Assembly: GCA_902564245.1 (NCBI GenBank)
Contig: CACFAF010000004.1
Location: 1 to 64,000 of the forward strand
DNA length: 64,000 nt
Direction of reading: 5' to 3'
Source: an uncultured Pelagibacteraceae bacterium
GTDB lineage: Bacteria; Pseudomonadota; Alphaproteobacteria; Pelagibacterales; Pelagibacteraceae
Positions 37,261 to 46,492 of this stretch are shown here, in pieces. Position numbers and translations under genes: made by a program. The notes under the pieces were generated by a model, which saw only the letters and a list, made by a program, of their open reading frames with translations, was not told the origin of the DNA and did no database searches. Each line of letters starts with the position of its first letter. Positions within the stretch are counted from its first letter, which is position 1.

Positions 37261-37840
37261 CTGTATCTTCTCCTTTATGAGATTTTCTCATTAAAATTTT
37301 TTCTGTTTCTTCTGCACTTGCCATTCTTGCTGGCCATTCTCCAGTTTTAATACAAATAATAGCTCTAAAAACTTCACTGATACCCTGAATAGTTAAAAGG
37401 GTTCCTGATAAAGGTATCATTGATTTTGCCATATAAATTTGGATTTGAGCCGGGCTATTCCAACTAGTCTCTTTAATTTTCCATGCCAATGCTGCATATT
37501 CATAGCCATAAAAAGCTAAAGCTAATATTCCTGGGAAAAAAAATATAAAATATAAAACTAAATCAATCCACGCCTGAACTCTCGTTGGAAATAATCTGTA
37601 AATAACATCTCCTCTAACATGTGCTTCTGTCGAAAGAGTATATGCGCCTGCCATCATAAATATTGCACCATACATTTGCAAACTGAAATCAAAATTCCAC
37701 AAAGTTGGGCTATTAAATGCATATGCCATAATTACTTCATAGCAAGTTCCACCCATTAAAATAACTATACACCAAGAAAAAGCTTTTCCCATTGAGGCGC
37801 TTAAAGTGTCAGCAAATTTTATGTATGAATGCATAATCAT
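37250..37840 (-). CDS. dctQ: TRAP transporter small permease subunit
   Basis: 4-TM DctQ-like, RGDVIYRLFPTRVQAWIDL; adjacent to dctM. Confidence 0.9.
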   Translation of the reverse strand: MIMHSYIKFADTLSASMGKAFSWCIVILMGGTCYEVIMAYAFNSPTLWNFDFSLQMYGAIFMMAGAYTLSTEAHVRGDVIYRLFPTRVQAWIDLVLYFIFFFPGILALAFYGYEYAALAWKIKETSWNSPAQIQIYMAKSMIPLSGTLLTIQGISEVFRAIICIKTGEWPARMASAEETEKILMRKSHKGEDTDVI

Positions 37841-37872
37841 AGTTTATGTTAAATTTACTCCATAAATCAAAC

Positions 37873-37905
37873 AAAAAAAAAGGGGACCAATGGTCCCCTT
37901 TTTTT
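37873..37905 (-). terminator. Rho-independent terminator hairpin between dctP and dctQ
   Basis: aaaaaaaaGGGGACCaatGGTCCCCttttttt: perfect 7-bp GC-rich stem flanked by A and T tracts (symmetric, could act bidirectionally). Confidence 0.9.
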
Positions 37906-37921
37906 AAAATTTTAACACTAT

Positions 37922-39067
37922 TTAGATTTTAACTTTTCCAATAGGTCCAAACTCGTTTTCATATGCAAGTTTGTAATTAGGCTGATTCATCAGCAAGTAC
38001 TTCATTACTCTCTTAGCGTATGCTTTTTGTGAGTCTACGATTTTCTTAAAGAAAGGATCTTTGCCCACAAAGTCTCCGATAACTTTATCCCAACCTTTTA
38101 ATTGTTGAGCTAAAATTTCATCTGAAGTTTGGTAAACATTTACTTTATGCTCATTCATCAACTTAGCTAAATCAGCTGAGTATCTTACTAAAGCTTTAAA
38201 GTAGTTATCACTATTAGCAGCATAAGCAGCATTTTTTAAAATTGCTTGATTAGCAGGTGATAAGTTATTTAATGTTTTGTTGTTTATTGGTATTTCAAAC
38301 ATCTCTTGTGATTGGTGGAAGCTTCCTAAGTGATAATGCTTAGAAACGTCTTGCATACCAAATTGAGAGTCTGAAGTTGGGTTGTTAAACTCAGCAGCTT
38401 CAATCAATCCAGTCTTCATAGCTGGCTGAATTTCACCACCTGGTAATTGTCTAACTACCATTCCCATTGCAGTAAGAACGTTAGTAGCAAGACCAACTGT
38501 TCTATACTTCATACCTTTAACATCAGATACTTTAGTTACATTTTTCTTAAACCAACCGAACGGTTGTGCTGGCATAGGCATATGAAAGTAACCTGTATAA
38601 TCAAAACCAACTTTTTTTATTGTTTCTTCATATAAAGCTCTTCCTCCACCGTATTCCATCCATCCCATTACTTCTTGAGATGACATACCGTATGATGGTC
38701 CAGTTCCAAATAAAGAAGCAGCTGGATTTTTACCATACCAATAAGCTGTAACCCAGTGACCCATATCAACTGCACCAGAACTGACTGCTTGACCAATTTC
38801 ACTAGTCTTAACAATTGCTCCAACAGGTTGAAGATCAATTTTTAGTGATCCTCCTGACATATCGCTAACCATTTTTGCATAGTCTCCTGCCATTTCAAAA
38901 AATATATTAGCGCCACTTGGCCATGCAGCTTGCATTTTTAAAGTTTGTGCTGCTCCCAAGTTTACGTAAGGCATAGCTACAGCTGCTGCTCCGGCCGCTG
39001 CTGCTGTTTTAAAGAACTTACGTCTTGAAGGAATTTTTCCCTTCAATGATTTTTTTTCTTTAATCAT
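37922..39067 (-). CDS. dctP: TRAP transporter substrate-binding protein with Tat-type signal
   Basis: SRRKFFKTAAAAGAAAVAMPYVNLG twin-arginine leader; DctP fold; resembles 2-keto acid (TakP-type) binding proteins. Confidence 0.9.
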   Translation of the reverse strand: MIKEKKSLKGKIPSRRKFFKTAAAAGAAAVAMPYVNLGAAQTLKMQAAWPSGANIFFEMAGDYAKMVSDMSGGSLKIDLQPVGAIVKTSEIGQAVSSGAVDMGHWVTAYWYGKNPAASLFGTGPSYGMSSQEVMGWMEYGGGRALYEETIKKVGFDYTGYFHMPMPAQPFGWFKKNVTKVSDVKGMKYRTVGLATNVLTAMGMVVRQLPGGEIQPAMKTGLIEAAEFNNPTSDSQFGMQDVSKHYHLGSFHQSQEMFEIPINNKTLNNLSPANQAILKNAAYAANSDNYFKALVRYSADLAKLMNEHKVNVYQTSDEILAQQLKGWDKVIGDFVGKDPFFKKIVDSQKAYAKRVMKYLLMNQPNYKLAYENEFGPIGKVKI

Positions 39068-39186
39068 TTATTACTCCTCTTAGTTAATTAACTTGATTTA
39101 TTAAAACATAATAGAAGCATAGAGTCTTTCTAAAATATGTATCAATATGTCTCAGTTTGAACAGTTTTTACAATCTACAATTGAAA

Positions 39187-40140
39187 TTAATTAACTTTGT
39201 TTTTGCATTTTCCAGTTTTAAAAAACTCATCTAAATTATCAATAGCTAGATTTGCCATTGCAGTTCTTGTTTCTTTAGTAGCACTTCCCAGATGTGGAAG
39301 AATAAAAGCACTTTTATGTTTTAGATAACCGGGATTTAAGTTTGGTTCACCTTTATAAACATCCAATCCTACTGCATAAACTTTTCTTCTATTAAGAGCA
39401 TCTATTAATGCTTCATCATCAATAATATCACCTCTTGCAACATTAGTGACAACTGCTCCTTTAGGCAAATGTTCAATAGTGTCTTTGTTAATTAAATCAA
39501 TTGTTTCTTTTGATGCTGGACAACAAATTGATAAAACATCTGATACTGAAAGTAAATTTTTCAAACTATCATGATAGGTTGCTCCTTGTTCTTTTTCTGA
39601 GCTTAACTTTGAACGATTATGATAATGAATTATCATACCAAGTGATTTAGCAATTTTTGCAATTTTTTGACCTATTCTACCCATTCCTAAAATTCCAAGT
39701 CTTGTTCCAGTTAATTGCTTACCAATTAAATAGTCCGCTGACCATTTCCAGTTAGACTCCCTAGCACTTTGTATTCCTTCCGAAGCTCTTCTACATGCAC
39801 CTAAAATTAATAAAATTCCTATTTCGGCTGTTGCATCTGTTAAAACATCAGGCGTATTTGTTACAGCAATATTCTTTTTTTTAGCAGCTTCCAAATCAAT
39901 ATTTCCAAATCCTACTGCAAAATTTGATAATATTTTTACACTATCAGGTAATTTATTAATAGTTTCAGCATCCATTTTATCTGTCAAAGATGTTAGAATT
40001 CCATCACATCCTTTACTCATTTCAATTACTTTTGATTGAGAATACAATTCATCATTATCATTAAAATTTGTTTCAAAAACTTTTGAAGCTTTTTCCTCAC
40101 AAGATTTAAGTAATCGTCTAGTAATTAAGATTTTTTTCAT
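39187..40140 (-). CDS. D-2-hydroxyacid dehydrogenase (glyoxylate/hydroxypyruvate reductase-like)
   Basis: VGFGNIDLEAAKKKNIAVTNTPDVLTDATAE, LGILGMGRIGQKIAKIAK, LPHLGSATKETR. Confidence 0.92.
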   Translation of the reverse strand: MKKILITRRLLKSCEEKASKVFETNFNDNDELYSQSKVIEMSKGCDGILTSLTDKMDAETINKLPDSVKILSNFAVGFGNIDLEAAKKKNIAVTNTPDVLTDATAEIGILLILGACRRASEGIQSARESNWKWSADYLIGKQLTGTRLGILGMGRIGQKIAKIAKSLGMIIHYHNRSKLSSEKEQGATYHDSLKNLLSVSDVLSICCPASKETIDLINKDTIEHLPKGAVVTNVARGDIIDDEALIDALNRRKVYAVGLDVYKGEPNLNPGYLKHKSAFILPHLGSATKETRTAMANLAIDNLDEFFKTGKCKNKVN

Positions 40141-40148
40141 CCTTATGA

Positions 40149-41522
40149 TTAGTTTAAATCAAAGATTTTGCCAGGATTCATTATATTATTTGGATCCATC
40201 GTTCTTTTTATTGATTTCATAACAGGAATATTATCAGGATGTTCCTCAAGGAGATATTCTTTTTTATGAAGTCCCACACCATGTTCACCAGTAATTGTTC
40301 CATTTAATTCTAATGCTTTTTTAATTAATGAATCATTAAATGCTCTAATTTGTTTATACATTTCTTTTTTTGCCGGATCAAAAGGTAAAACTACATGAAA
40401 ATTTCCATCACCTAAATGACCAACCATTGGAGCTCTAACTCCAAATTTTTTAGCTTGTTCCTCTGCAAAATTTACACACTCAGTTATTTTTGAGATAGGA
40501 ACACATACATCTGTCGAATAAACTCTGCCATTATTAATTAAAGCTTTTACAGAATAATATACATCCCATCTTGCTCTCCAAAGTTTATTTCTTTCTTCTA
40601 AATCTTTAGCCCATTTAAAAGAACTGCCCTTATTATCTTTTGATATCTCCTCTACAATTTTAATATTCTCATTATTTGAAGACTCTGATCCATGGAATTC
40701 GAAAAATAAAGTAGGTACTGCTTCAATATCTGTCAATTTAGAGTAATTAATACTAATCCCCATCTGATCTTTATTAAGCATCTCAATTCTTGCAATCGGT
40801 ATGCCATATTGAATAACCTGTTGAGCTGTTTGAACTGCATCTTCTAGAGTGGGGAAATGACATACGGCACTCATTATACTTTCTGGTATAGGAGATAATC
40901 TTAAATGAACTTCAGTTATAATCCCTAACGTACCTTCTGATCCAATAAATAAGTTAGTTAAATTATAACCTGCTGAAGTTTTTTTAGTTCTTCCACCTGT
41001 ATTTATTATATCGCCGTTGGGTAAAACCACTGTTAGACCAGAAATAACAGTTTTCATAGTCCCATATTTTACAGCCATTGTTCCTGATGCTGAAGTTGAA
41101 GCCATTCCACCAATTGCAGCATTCGCACCTGGATCAATTGGGAAAAAAACTCCATCTTCTCTTAAATACTCATTTAATTGTTCTTTTGTGACACAAGCCT
41201 GAACTCTGCAGTCGAAATCTTCGGCGTTTACACTTAATACTTTATTCATTTTCTCAAGTGAAATTGTTATTCCATTCTCATTTCCAACGACATTCCCTTC
41301 TAAAGATGTGCCTGTACCAAATGGCACTACTGGAATTTTATGCTCATTACATAATTTTAAAATTTTTGAAACCTCTTCGTTAGTTTCTGGAAAAACTACT
41401 GCTTTAGATAAGACTGGATCATAAGTATCTTCTCCCCTTGCATAATTTGCCCGGGTTGATTCTGACTTGGAGAATCTACCATTCAGAATTTTTTTTAACT
41501 CACTTTGAAGCACTTCATTCAT
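40149..41522 (-). CDS. FAD-linked oxidase, D-lactate/glycolate dehydrogenase (GlcD/LldD2) family
   Basis: VVPFGTGTSLEGNVVG, DPGANAAIGGMASTSASG, GHLGDGNFHVVLPFD, GEHGVGLHKKEYL. Confidence 0.92.
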   Translation of the reverse strand: MNEVLQSELKKILNGRFSKSESTRANYARGEDTYDPVLSKAVVFPETNEEVSKILKLCNEHKIPVVPFGTGTSLEGNVVGNENGITISLEKMNKVLSVNAEDFDCRVQACVTKEQLNEYLREDGVFFPIDPGANAAIGGMASTSASGTMAVKYGTMKTVISGLTVVLPNGDIINTGGRTKKTSAGYNLTNLFIGSEGTLGIITEVHLRLSPIPESIMSAVCHFPTLEDAVQTAQQVIQYGIPIARIEMLNKDQMGISINYSKLTDIEAVPTLFFEFHGSESSNNENIKIVEEISKDNKGSSFKWAKDLEERNKLWRARWDVYYSVKALINNGRVYSTDVCVPISKITECVNFAEEQAKKFGVRAPMVGHLGDGNFHVVLPFDPAKKEMYKQIRAFNDSLIKKALELNGTITGEHGVGLHKKEYLLEEHPDNIPVMKSIKRTMDPNNIMNPGKIFDLN

Positions 41523-41565
41523 ATTTAAATATTATAGAATTATATAAGGAAAAATAAACTTAAAA

Positions 41566-42729
41566 CTAACCAAGCATTTTCTTTATATTTTCTAGGGCTT
41601 GGGAGATATTATCTCTAGAAGCAGCAAAACTAAATCTAACATAATCTTTGCAAGTTTGACCGAAAGCTGTACCTGGAACTATTGCAACTCCAGCTTCATG
41701 CATTGCTTTCTTACAAAATTCTGCACCACTCATTCCAGTGCCACTAACTTTTGGAAAAGCATAAAAAGCTCCTCCAGGTAAGCTACATTCTACACCAGGA
41801 AGTGCATTTAATCCCTTGTGAATTAAATTTCTTCTTTGCGTAAATTTTTCCATCATTTCATGAATTGAATCATCAGGACCATCTAATGCAGCAATTCCTG
41901 CAAATTGTGCTGCAGCATTTACACATGAAACACTATTAATTAATAATTTATTTACATGTTCAACTAAATGTTTTGGCCAAAAACTCCATCCAAGTCTCCA
42001 TCCAGTCATTGAATAAGCCTTACTCCATCCTTCCAATACTATTAATCTTTCTCTTAATTCTGGATAATTAAAAAAAGTTGGCATTTCTTTACCATCAAAA
42101 ATTTGTCTACTATAAATTTCATCACTTAATATAGTTACATGAGGATATTTTTTTAGACCTTCTGCCAAAACATCAATATCAGATTTATCTACAAAACTTC
42201 CAGTAGGATTATTTGGGTTAATTAATATCAATAAACGAGTTTTGTCAGTTATCAAAGATAGTATTTTTTCAGGATTAAATTTTAAATCTTTATCTTCGGT
42301 TAAATCATAAGGAACTGGTGTTGAACCAGTATAATTAATCATAGATTCATAAATTGGAAAAGCTGGTGTTGGATGAATTATTTCTGCTCCAGGTTCACCA
42401 TAACATTGTATGGCATAGTGCATTGTAGGTTTTCCTCCTGGCATTATTAGAATTCTTTCAAAATCAACTTCGACATCGTAACGTTTTTTTATCCATCTAG
42501 TTACAGCTTGACGACATTCAGGAATACCATTTGACATAACATATCCGTGATGTCCATCATCTAGTGCTTTTTTAGCTGCCTCTACAACATGTTTTGGTGT
42601 TTTAAAATCTGGCTGTCCTAAACCAAGATGAATCATTGGTTTACCTTGGGCTTCCAATTTTTTAGCTTCTGCTAGTACAGTAAATGCTGATTCAGTTCCT
42701 AATCGATTTAAACTCTTTGCTAATTTCAT
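41566..42729 (-). CDS. Pyridoxal phosphate-dependent aminotransferase (class I/II)
   Basis: HLGLGQPDFKTPKHVVEAA, NPNNPTGSFVDKSD, LEGWSKAYSMTGWRLGW. Confidence 0.93.
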   Translation of the reverse strand: MKLAKSLNRLGTESAFTVLAEAKKLEAQGKPMIHLGLGQPDFKTPKHVVEAAKKALDDGHHGYVMSNGIPECRQAVTRWIKKRYDVEVDFERILIMPGGKPTMHYAIQCYGEPGAEIIHPTPAFPIYESMINYTGSTPVPYDLTEDKDLKFNPEKILSLITDKTRLLILINPNNPTGSFVDKSDIDVLAEGLKKYPHVTILSDEIYSRQIFDGKEMPTFFNYPELRERLIVLEGWSKAYSMTGWRLGWSFWPKHLVEHVNKLLINSVSCVNAAAQFAGIAALDGPDDSIHEMMEKFTQRRNLIHKGLNALPGVECSLPGGAFYAFPKVSGTGMSGAEFCKKAMHEAGVAIVPGTAFGQTCKDYVRFSFAASRDNISQALENIKKMLG

Positions 42730-42743
42730 TTATTTGCACCTTT

Positions 42744-43895
42744 CTATTTTCTGTAAATTAATTTTGAACTATTTAGTTCTTTTAAATTTTTACAGCCCAT
42801 TAAAACCATATTTCTATTAATTTCATCATGCATATTTTGCAGTAAATGTTCAACACCTTGTTGGCCCCCTGCGGCCAAAGAGAACAGAAACATTTTTCCA
42901 AAACTACATGCCTTAGCTCCAGCAGCTATAGCTTTTAAAACATGAGTTCCTCTTCTGACTCCTCCATCTAATATAATTTCTAATTTATCTCCTACAGCAT
43001 CTGAAATAGCTTTTACTTGATCGAAAGGAGATCTAGATCCATCTAATTGACGTCCTCCATGATTTGATATCATTATTGCAGTACATCCAATATCTATAGC
43101 TCTTCTCGCGTCATCAACAGACATAACACCCTTAAGAGCAAATGGACCATCCCATTTTTTTGCACAATATTCTGCATCCTTCCAGTCCATAGCAGGATCA
43201 TACTGTTCATTAATATATTCAATTACTGACTTGGATATATTTGTTCCCTTATCTGTTTTTTTTTTAACATTTGAAAGCTCAAATCTTTTACCGGTTAGAT
43301 AATTAAACAACCAACCTGGTCGCATTGCAAAGCTCATTAAGCTTTGAAGAGTAAGTTTCGGTGGAGTAGTAAATCCAGTTCTATGATCTTTTTCTCTATT
43401 ACCTGCAACTAAAGTATCTACGGTTAAACACATTGCATCAAAACCGGATCTTCTGGATCTGTCTATTAAATCATCGGAAATTGATCTATCTTTATGAACA
43501 TAAAGCTGAAATAATTTTGGACCACTTGAAATATTTGCCACCTCCTCAATAGTATTATTTCCCATAGATGACATACTATAAAAAGTATTGAATTTTTCAG
43601 CCGCTCTTGCAGATGCTTTGTCTCCATCTGGATGGTATAATCTCTGCATCGCTGCAGGAGAAAGAAAGATTGGCATATCAATCTTCCTGCCAAACAAAGT
43701 AGTTGATAAATCAGGCTTGCCAACGTTAGCCAAAATATTTGGAACTAAATCACAATCATTGAAAGAATCTGTATTTCTTCTTAAAGTTGACTCATCATCT
43801 GCTCCACCATCAATGTAATGAAATATTGGTGAGGGTAATTTTTTTTTTGCTAATTTTCTGAAGTCTTCAAAGTTATGGCAATTTTTTAAATTCAC
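42744..43895 (-). CDS. FMN-dependent alpha-hydroxy-acid dehydrogenase (L-lactate dehydrogenase-like), copy 2
   Basis: PSPIFHYIDGGADDE, ISNHGGRQLDGSRSPFDQVKAI, DGGVRRGTHVLKAIAAGAKA; 383 aa. Confidence 0.93.
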   Translation of the reverse strand: MNLKNCHNFEDFRKLAKKKLPSPIFHYIDGGADDESTLRRNTDSFNDCDLVPNILANVGKPDLSTTLFGRKIDMPIFLSPAAMQRLYHPDGDKASARAAEKFNTFYSMSSMGNNTIEEVANISSGPKLFQLYVHKDRSISDDLIDRSRRSGFDAMCLTVDTLVAGNREKDHRTGFTTPPKLTLQSLMSFAMRPGWLFNYLTGKRFELSNVKKKTDKGTNISKSVIEYINEQYDPAMDWKDAEYCAKKWDGPFALKGVMSVDDARRAIDIGCTAIMISNHGGRQLDGSRSPFDQVKAISDAVGDKLEIILDGGVRRGTHVLKAIAAGAKACSFGKMFLFSLAAGGQQGVEHLLQNMHDEINRNMVLMGCKNLKELNSSKLIYRK

Positions 43896-45046
43896 TATCT
43901 TCTAAATCTTAAGTTATTTCTATTTAGATCTGATATTTTTGTACAACCCATTAATTTCATATCTCTTTCTAATTCAGCCTTATACTTTCCCAGTGCTCTT
44001 TCTACACCTGCTTGTCCTGCAGCTGCTAAAGCATATAGATATAGTCTACCGCCGGAACAAGCTTTAGCTCCCATTGATAATGCTTTAAGCATATGAGTTC
44101 CTCTATGAATTCCTCCTTCACATATAACATCAAGTTTATCACCAACAGCATCAATAATTTCAGCAAGTTGATCGAAGGGAGATCTAGATCCATCAAGTTG
44201 TCTTCCTCCATGATTTGAAACCATTATACCTGTACATCCAATATCAACTGCTCTTTTGGCATCTTCAACACTCATTACACCTTTAAGTGCAAAATGACCT
44301 CCCCATTGAGAACAAAGCTTTTCAGCATCTTTCCAATTCATAGACTGATCCAACATAGTAGAAAAATAATTTCCAATTGAAGAGTTAGTACTCGTACCTT
44401 CTTTCACAAAATCTTGAAGATGAGGTAATTCAAACTTACCTTTTGTTAAATAGTTTATTCCCCACATAGGTTTGGTAGCAAAACTAAACAAACTAGATAA
44501 AGTTAATTTTGGAGGAGATGTGAAACCAGTTCTTAGATCTCTTTCTCGATTTCCACCAGTAATAGTGTCTACTGTTAAGGCCATTACATCGAATTTTGCT
44601 GCTTTAGCTCTTTCTAAACATGAATCGTTTAATCCTCTATCTTTATGAAAGTAAAACTGAAACATTTTTGGAGTATCTATCATTGAAGATATCTCCTCTA
44701 CACTCACAGTTGCCAAAGCTGAAACACCAAACATAGTATTAAATTTTTGTGCAGCCTTTCCTACTGCTCTTTCTCCATCATAATGAAAAAGTCTTTGTAA
44801 TGCTGTAGGTGCCAGGTAAAATGGTAAGTCTAGTTTTTTTCCAAATATCGTAGTTGATAAATCAATATTTTCAACTCCTCTTAATACGTTAGGAACTAAG
44901 TCAACATCATCAAAAGCACTGGTGTTTCTTGCATATGTTATCTCATCATCTGCTGCACCATCAATATAATGGAAAATAGGAGATGGTAATTTTTTTTTTG
45001 CTAATTTTCTAAAATCACTAAAATTGTGACAATCACTTAACTTCAT
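43895..45046 (-). CDS. FMN-dependent alpha-hydroxy-acid dehydrogenase (L-lactate dehydrogenase-like), copy 1
   Basis: PSPIFHYIDGAADDE, VSNHGGRQLDGSRSPFDQLAEI, EGGIHRGTHMLKALSMGAKA; 383 aa, tandem paralog. Confidence 0.93.
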   Translation of the reverse strand: MKLSDCHNFSDFRKLAKKKLPSPIFHYIDGAADDEITYARNTSAFDDVDLVPNVLRGVENIDLSTTIFGKKLDLPFYLAPTALQRLFHYDGERAVGKAAQKFNTMFGVSALATVSVEEISSMIDTPKMFQFYFHKDRGLNDSCLERAKAAKFDVMALTVDTITGGNRERDLRTGFTSPPKLTLSSLFSFATKPMWGINYLTKGKFELPHLQDFVKEGTSTNSSIGNYFSTMLDQSMNWKDAEKLCSQWGGHFALKGVMSVEDAKRAVDIGCTGIMVSNHGGRQLDGSRSPFDQLAEIIDAVGDKLDVICEGGIHRGTHMLKALSMGAKACSGGRLYLYALAAAGQAGVERALGKYKAELERDMKLMGCTKISDLNRNNLRFRR

Positions 45047-45056
45047 ATTTTTTATT

Positions 45057-45569
45057 TTAAAATTTTTTCAAAAAATTAAATGCGTAACTATTTGCTCCTG
45101 GATTTTTATCTCCAAAGCTAGCATTTGATACATGATTATAAGACATTCCCAAGCTTGTATTTTCTGAAATGTTATAAGTTGCTTGTAGTTCAGATTTAAA
45201 TTCTAGTATATGTCCTAAATCTTTTCCGTCACCTTCTCCATAAAGTCCTGGAGTAAAACTTGGAGTAAAGTCTATTTTACCATAATCATAATGTGCTTGT
45301 ATCCCCGTATAAAAATAAGTTGCACTATCAGCTGTTATAAAAGCACCTGTTACTGGAGAAAGTCTTCCTATTTTTGTTTCTCTAAAAAGACTTTCATTTT
45401 GATGTTCAAATCCATAAAGCTGAGCTCTTTTGCCATCGTCACTAAAATCAAACACTCCGGTATAAAAATTTACCTCATGTTCATTTGTTGATATTTTTTT
45501 ATCTTCACTTACTACTGGTAAAAATAATAAGAATGAAAAAATAAATGAGTAAAGTTTTGTCATATTCAT
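45057..45569 (-). CDS. PagL-like lipid A 3-O-deacylase family outer-membrane protein
   Basis: Signal peptide; beta-rich; C-terminal SYNHVSNASFGDKNPGANSYAFNF resembles the PagL H-x-S-N active-site region. Confidence 0.75.
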   Translation of the reverse strand: MNMTKLYSFIFSFLLFLPVVSEDKKISTNEHEVNFYTGVFDFSDDGKRAQLYGFEHQNESLFRETKIGRLSPVTGAFITADSATYFYTGIQAHYDYGKIDFTPSFTPGLYGEGDGKDLGHILEFKSELQATYNISENTSLGMSYNHVSNASFGDKNPGANSYAFNFLKKF

Positions 45570-45602
45570 ATTAAAAATTTAAAAACATTATATACATTAT
45601 AG

Positions 45603-45974
45603 TTATAGCTTTTGAACTATTAATTTTCTAACTATTATTGCACCACCTACAAAAAATAACAATATTGGCAATAACCATAAAATAAAGGTATTTTTATTGA
45701 AATCAGGATTGTAAGTGATCCATTGTCCATATCTTTTTTTTAAAAATTCATAAACCTGATCTTCATTTAAACCTTCATTTAATTTTTTTTCTATTAAAAT
45801 TTTCATACTTTCTGCAAAATCTGATTGAGAATCATAAATTGACTGACCTTGACAGATCAAACATCTTATATTTTTTGAAATTTTTTTTTTTAAAATTTCA
45901 TTATCTTTTGAATAACTTAAATTATAGAAATTCAAAAAAATAAGAAATATAAAAAAAAATCTAACTATTTTCAT
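45603..45974 (-). CDS. ccmH: Cytochrome c-type biogenesis protein CcmH
   Basis: ISKNIRCLICQGQSIYDSQSDFAESMK; RYGQWITYNP. Confidence 0.94.
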   Translation of the reverse strand: MKIVRFFFIFLIFLNFYNLSYSKDNEILKKKISKNIRCLICQGQSIYDSQSDFAESMKILIEKKLNEGLNEDQVYEFLKKRYGQWITYNPDFNKNTFILWLLPILLFFVGGAIIVRKLIVQKL

Positions 45975-46492
45975 TTTAAAATAATATTTATTTCATTTAG
46001 AGAATTTTGATCAAGAGGACCTATATATTTTTTTATAATCTTTTTATTTTTATTAATTATAAATGTTTCGGGAATACCATAAGCTCCTAATTCGATTGAA
46101 ATTGTTCCATCAGTGTCTATCATGTTATCTGAATATGGATTTCCAAATTTATCAATAAACTTTTTTGCATTAGTAAATTTATCTTTATAATTTAATCCAA
46201 TCAATTTTATTTTTGGATTTCTACTTAATTCCATTAATATTGAATGTTCTTTTCGACAAGGTAAACACCAAGAAGCCCAAATATTAAGTAAATAGAATTC
46301 ACTATCTACGAACAATTCATCTGAGCTAATTTCTTTTTTTAAATCTAAATCTTGAGATTTAAATTTTGGTAAACTTTTTTTTAAAACTTTATCTGGAACA
46401 TAAATATTCGATTTTTTTAAAGCTTCAAATAAAATTAAGAAACAAAAAAATAATAAGAGGCTAATAAATATTAATTTAATTCTATTTTGCAT
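45971..46492 (-). CDS. ccmG: Thiol:disulfide interchange protein CcmG/DsbE
   Basis: LLNIWASWCLPCRKEHSILMEL; YGIPETFIINKN. Confidence 0.94.
   Translation of the reverse strand: MQNRIKLIFISLLLFFCFLILFEALKKSNIYVPDKVLKKSLPKFKSQDLDLKKEISSDELFVDSEFYLLNIWASWCLPCRKEHSILMELSRNPKIKLIGLNYKDKFTNAKKFIDKFGNPYSDNMIDTDGTISIELGAYGIPETFIINKNKKIIKKYIGPLDQNSLNEINIILK

Noticed and set aside
43466-43723. 85-aa same-strand alternate-frame ORF inside an FMN dehydrogenase gene
   Set aside because: Out-of-frame overlap with a clear family member; no domain.
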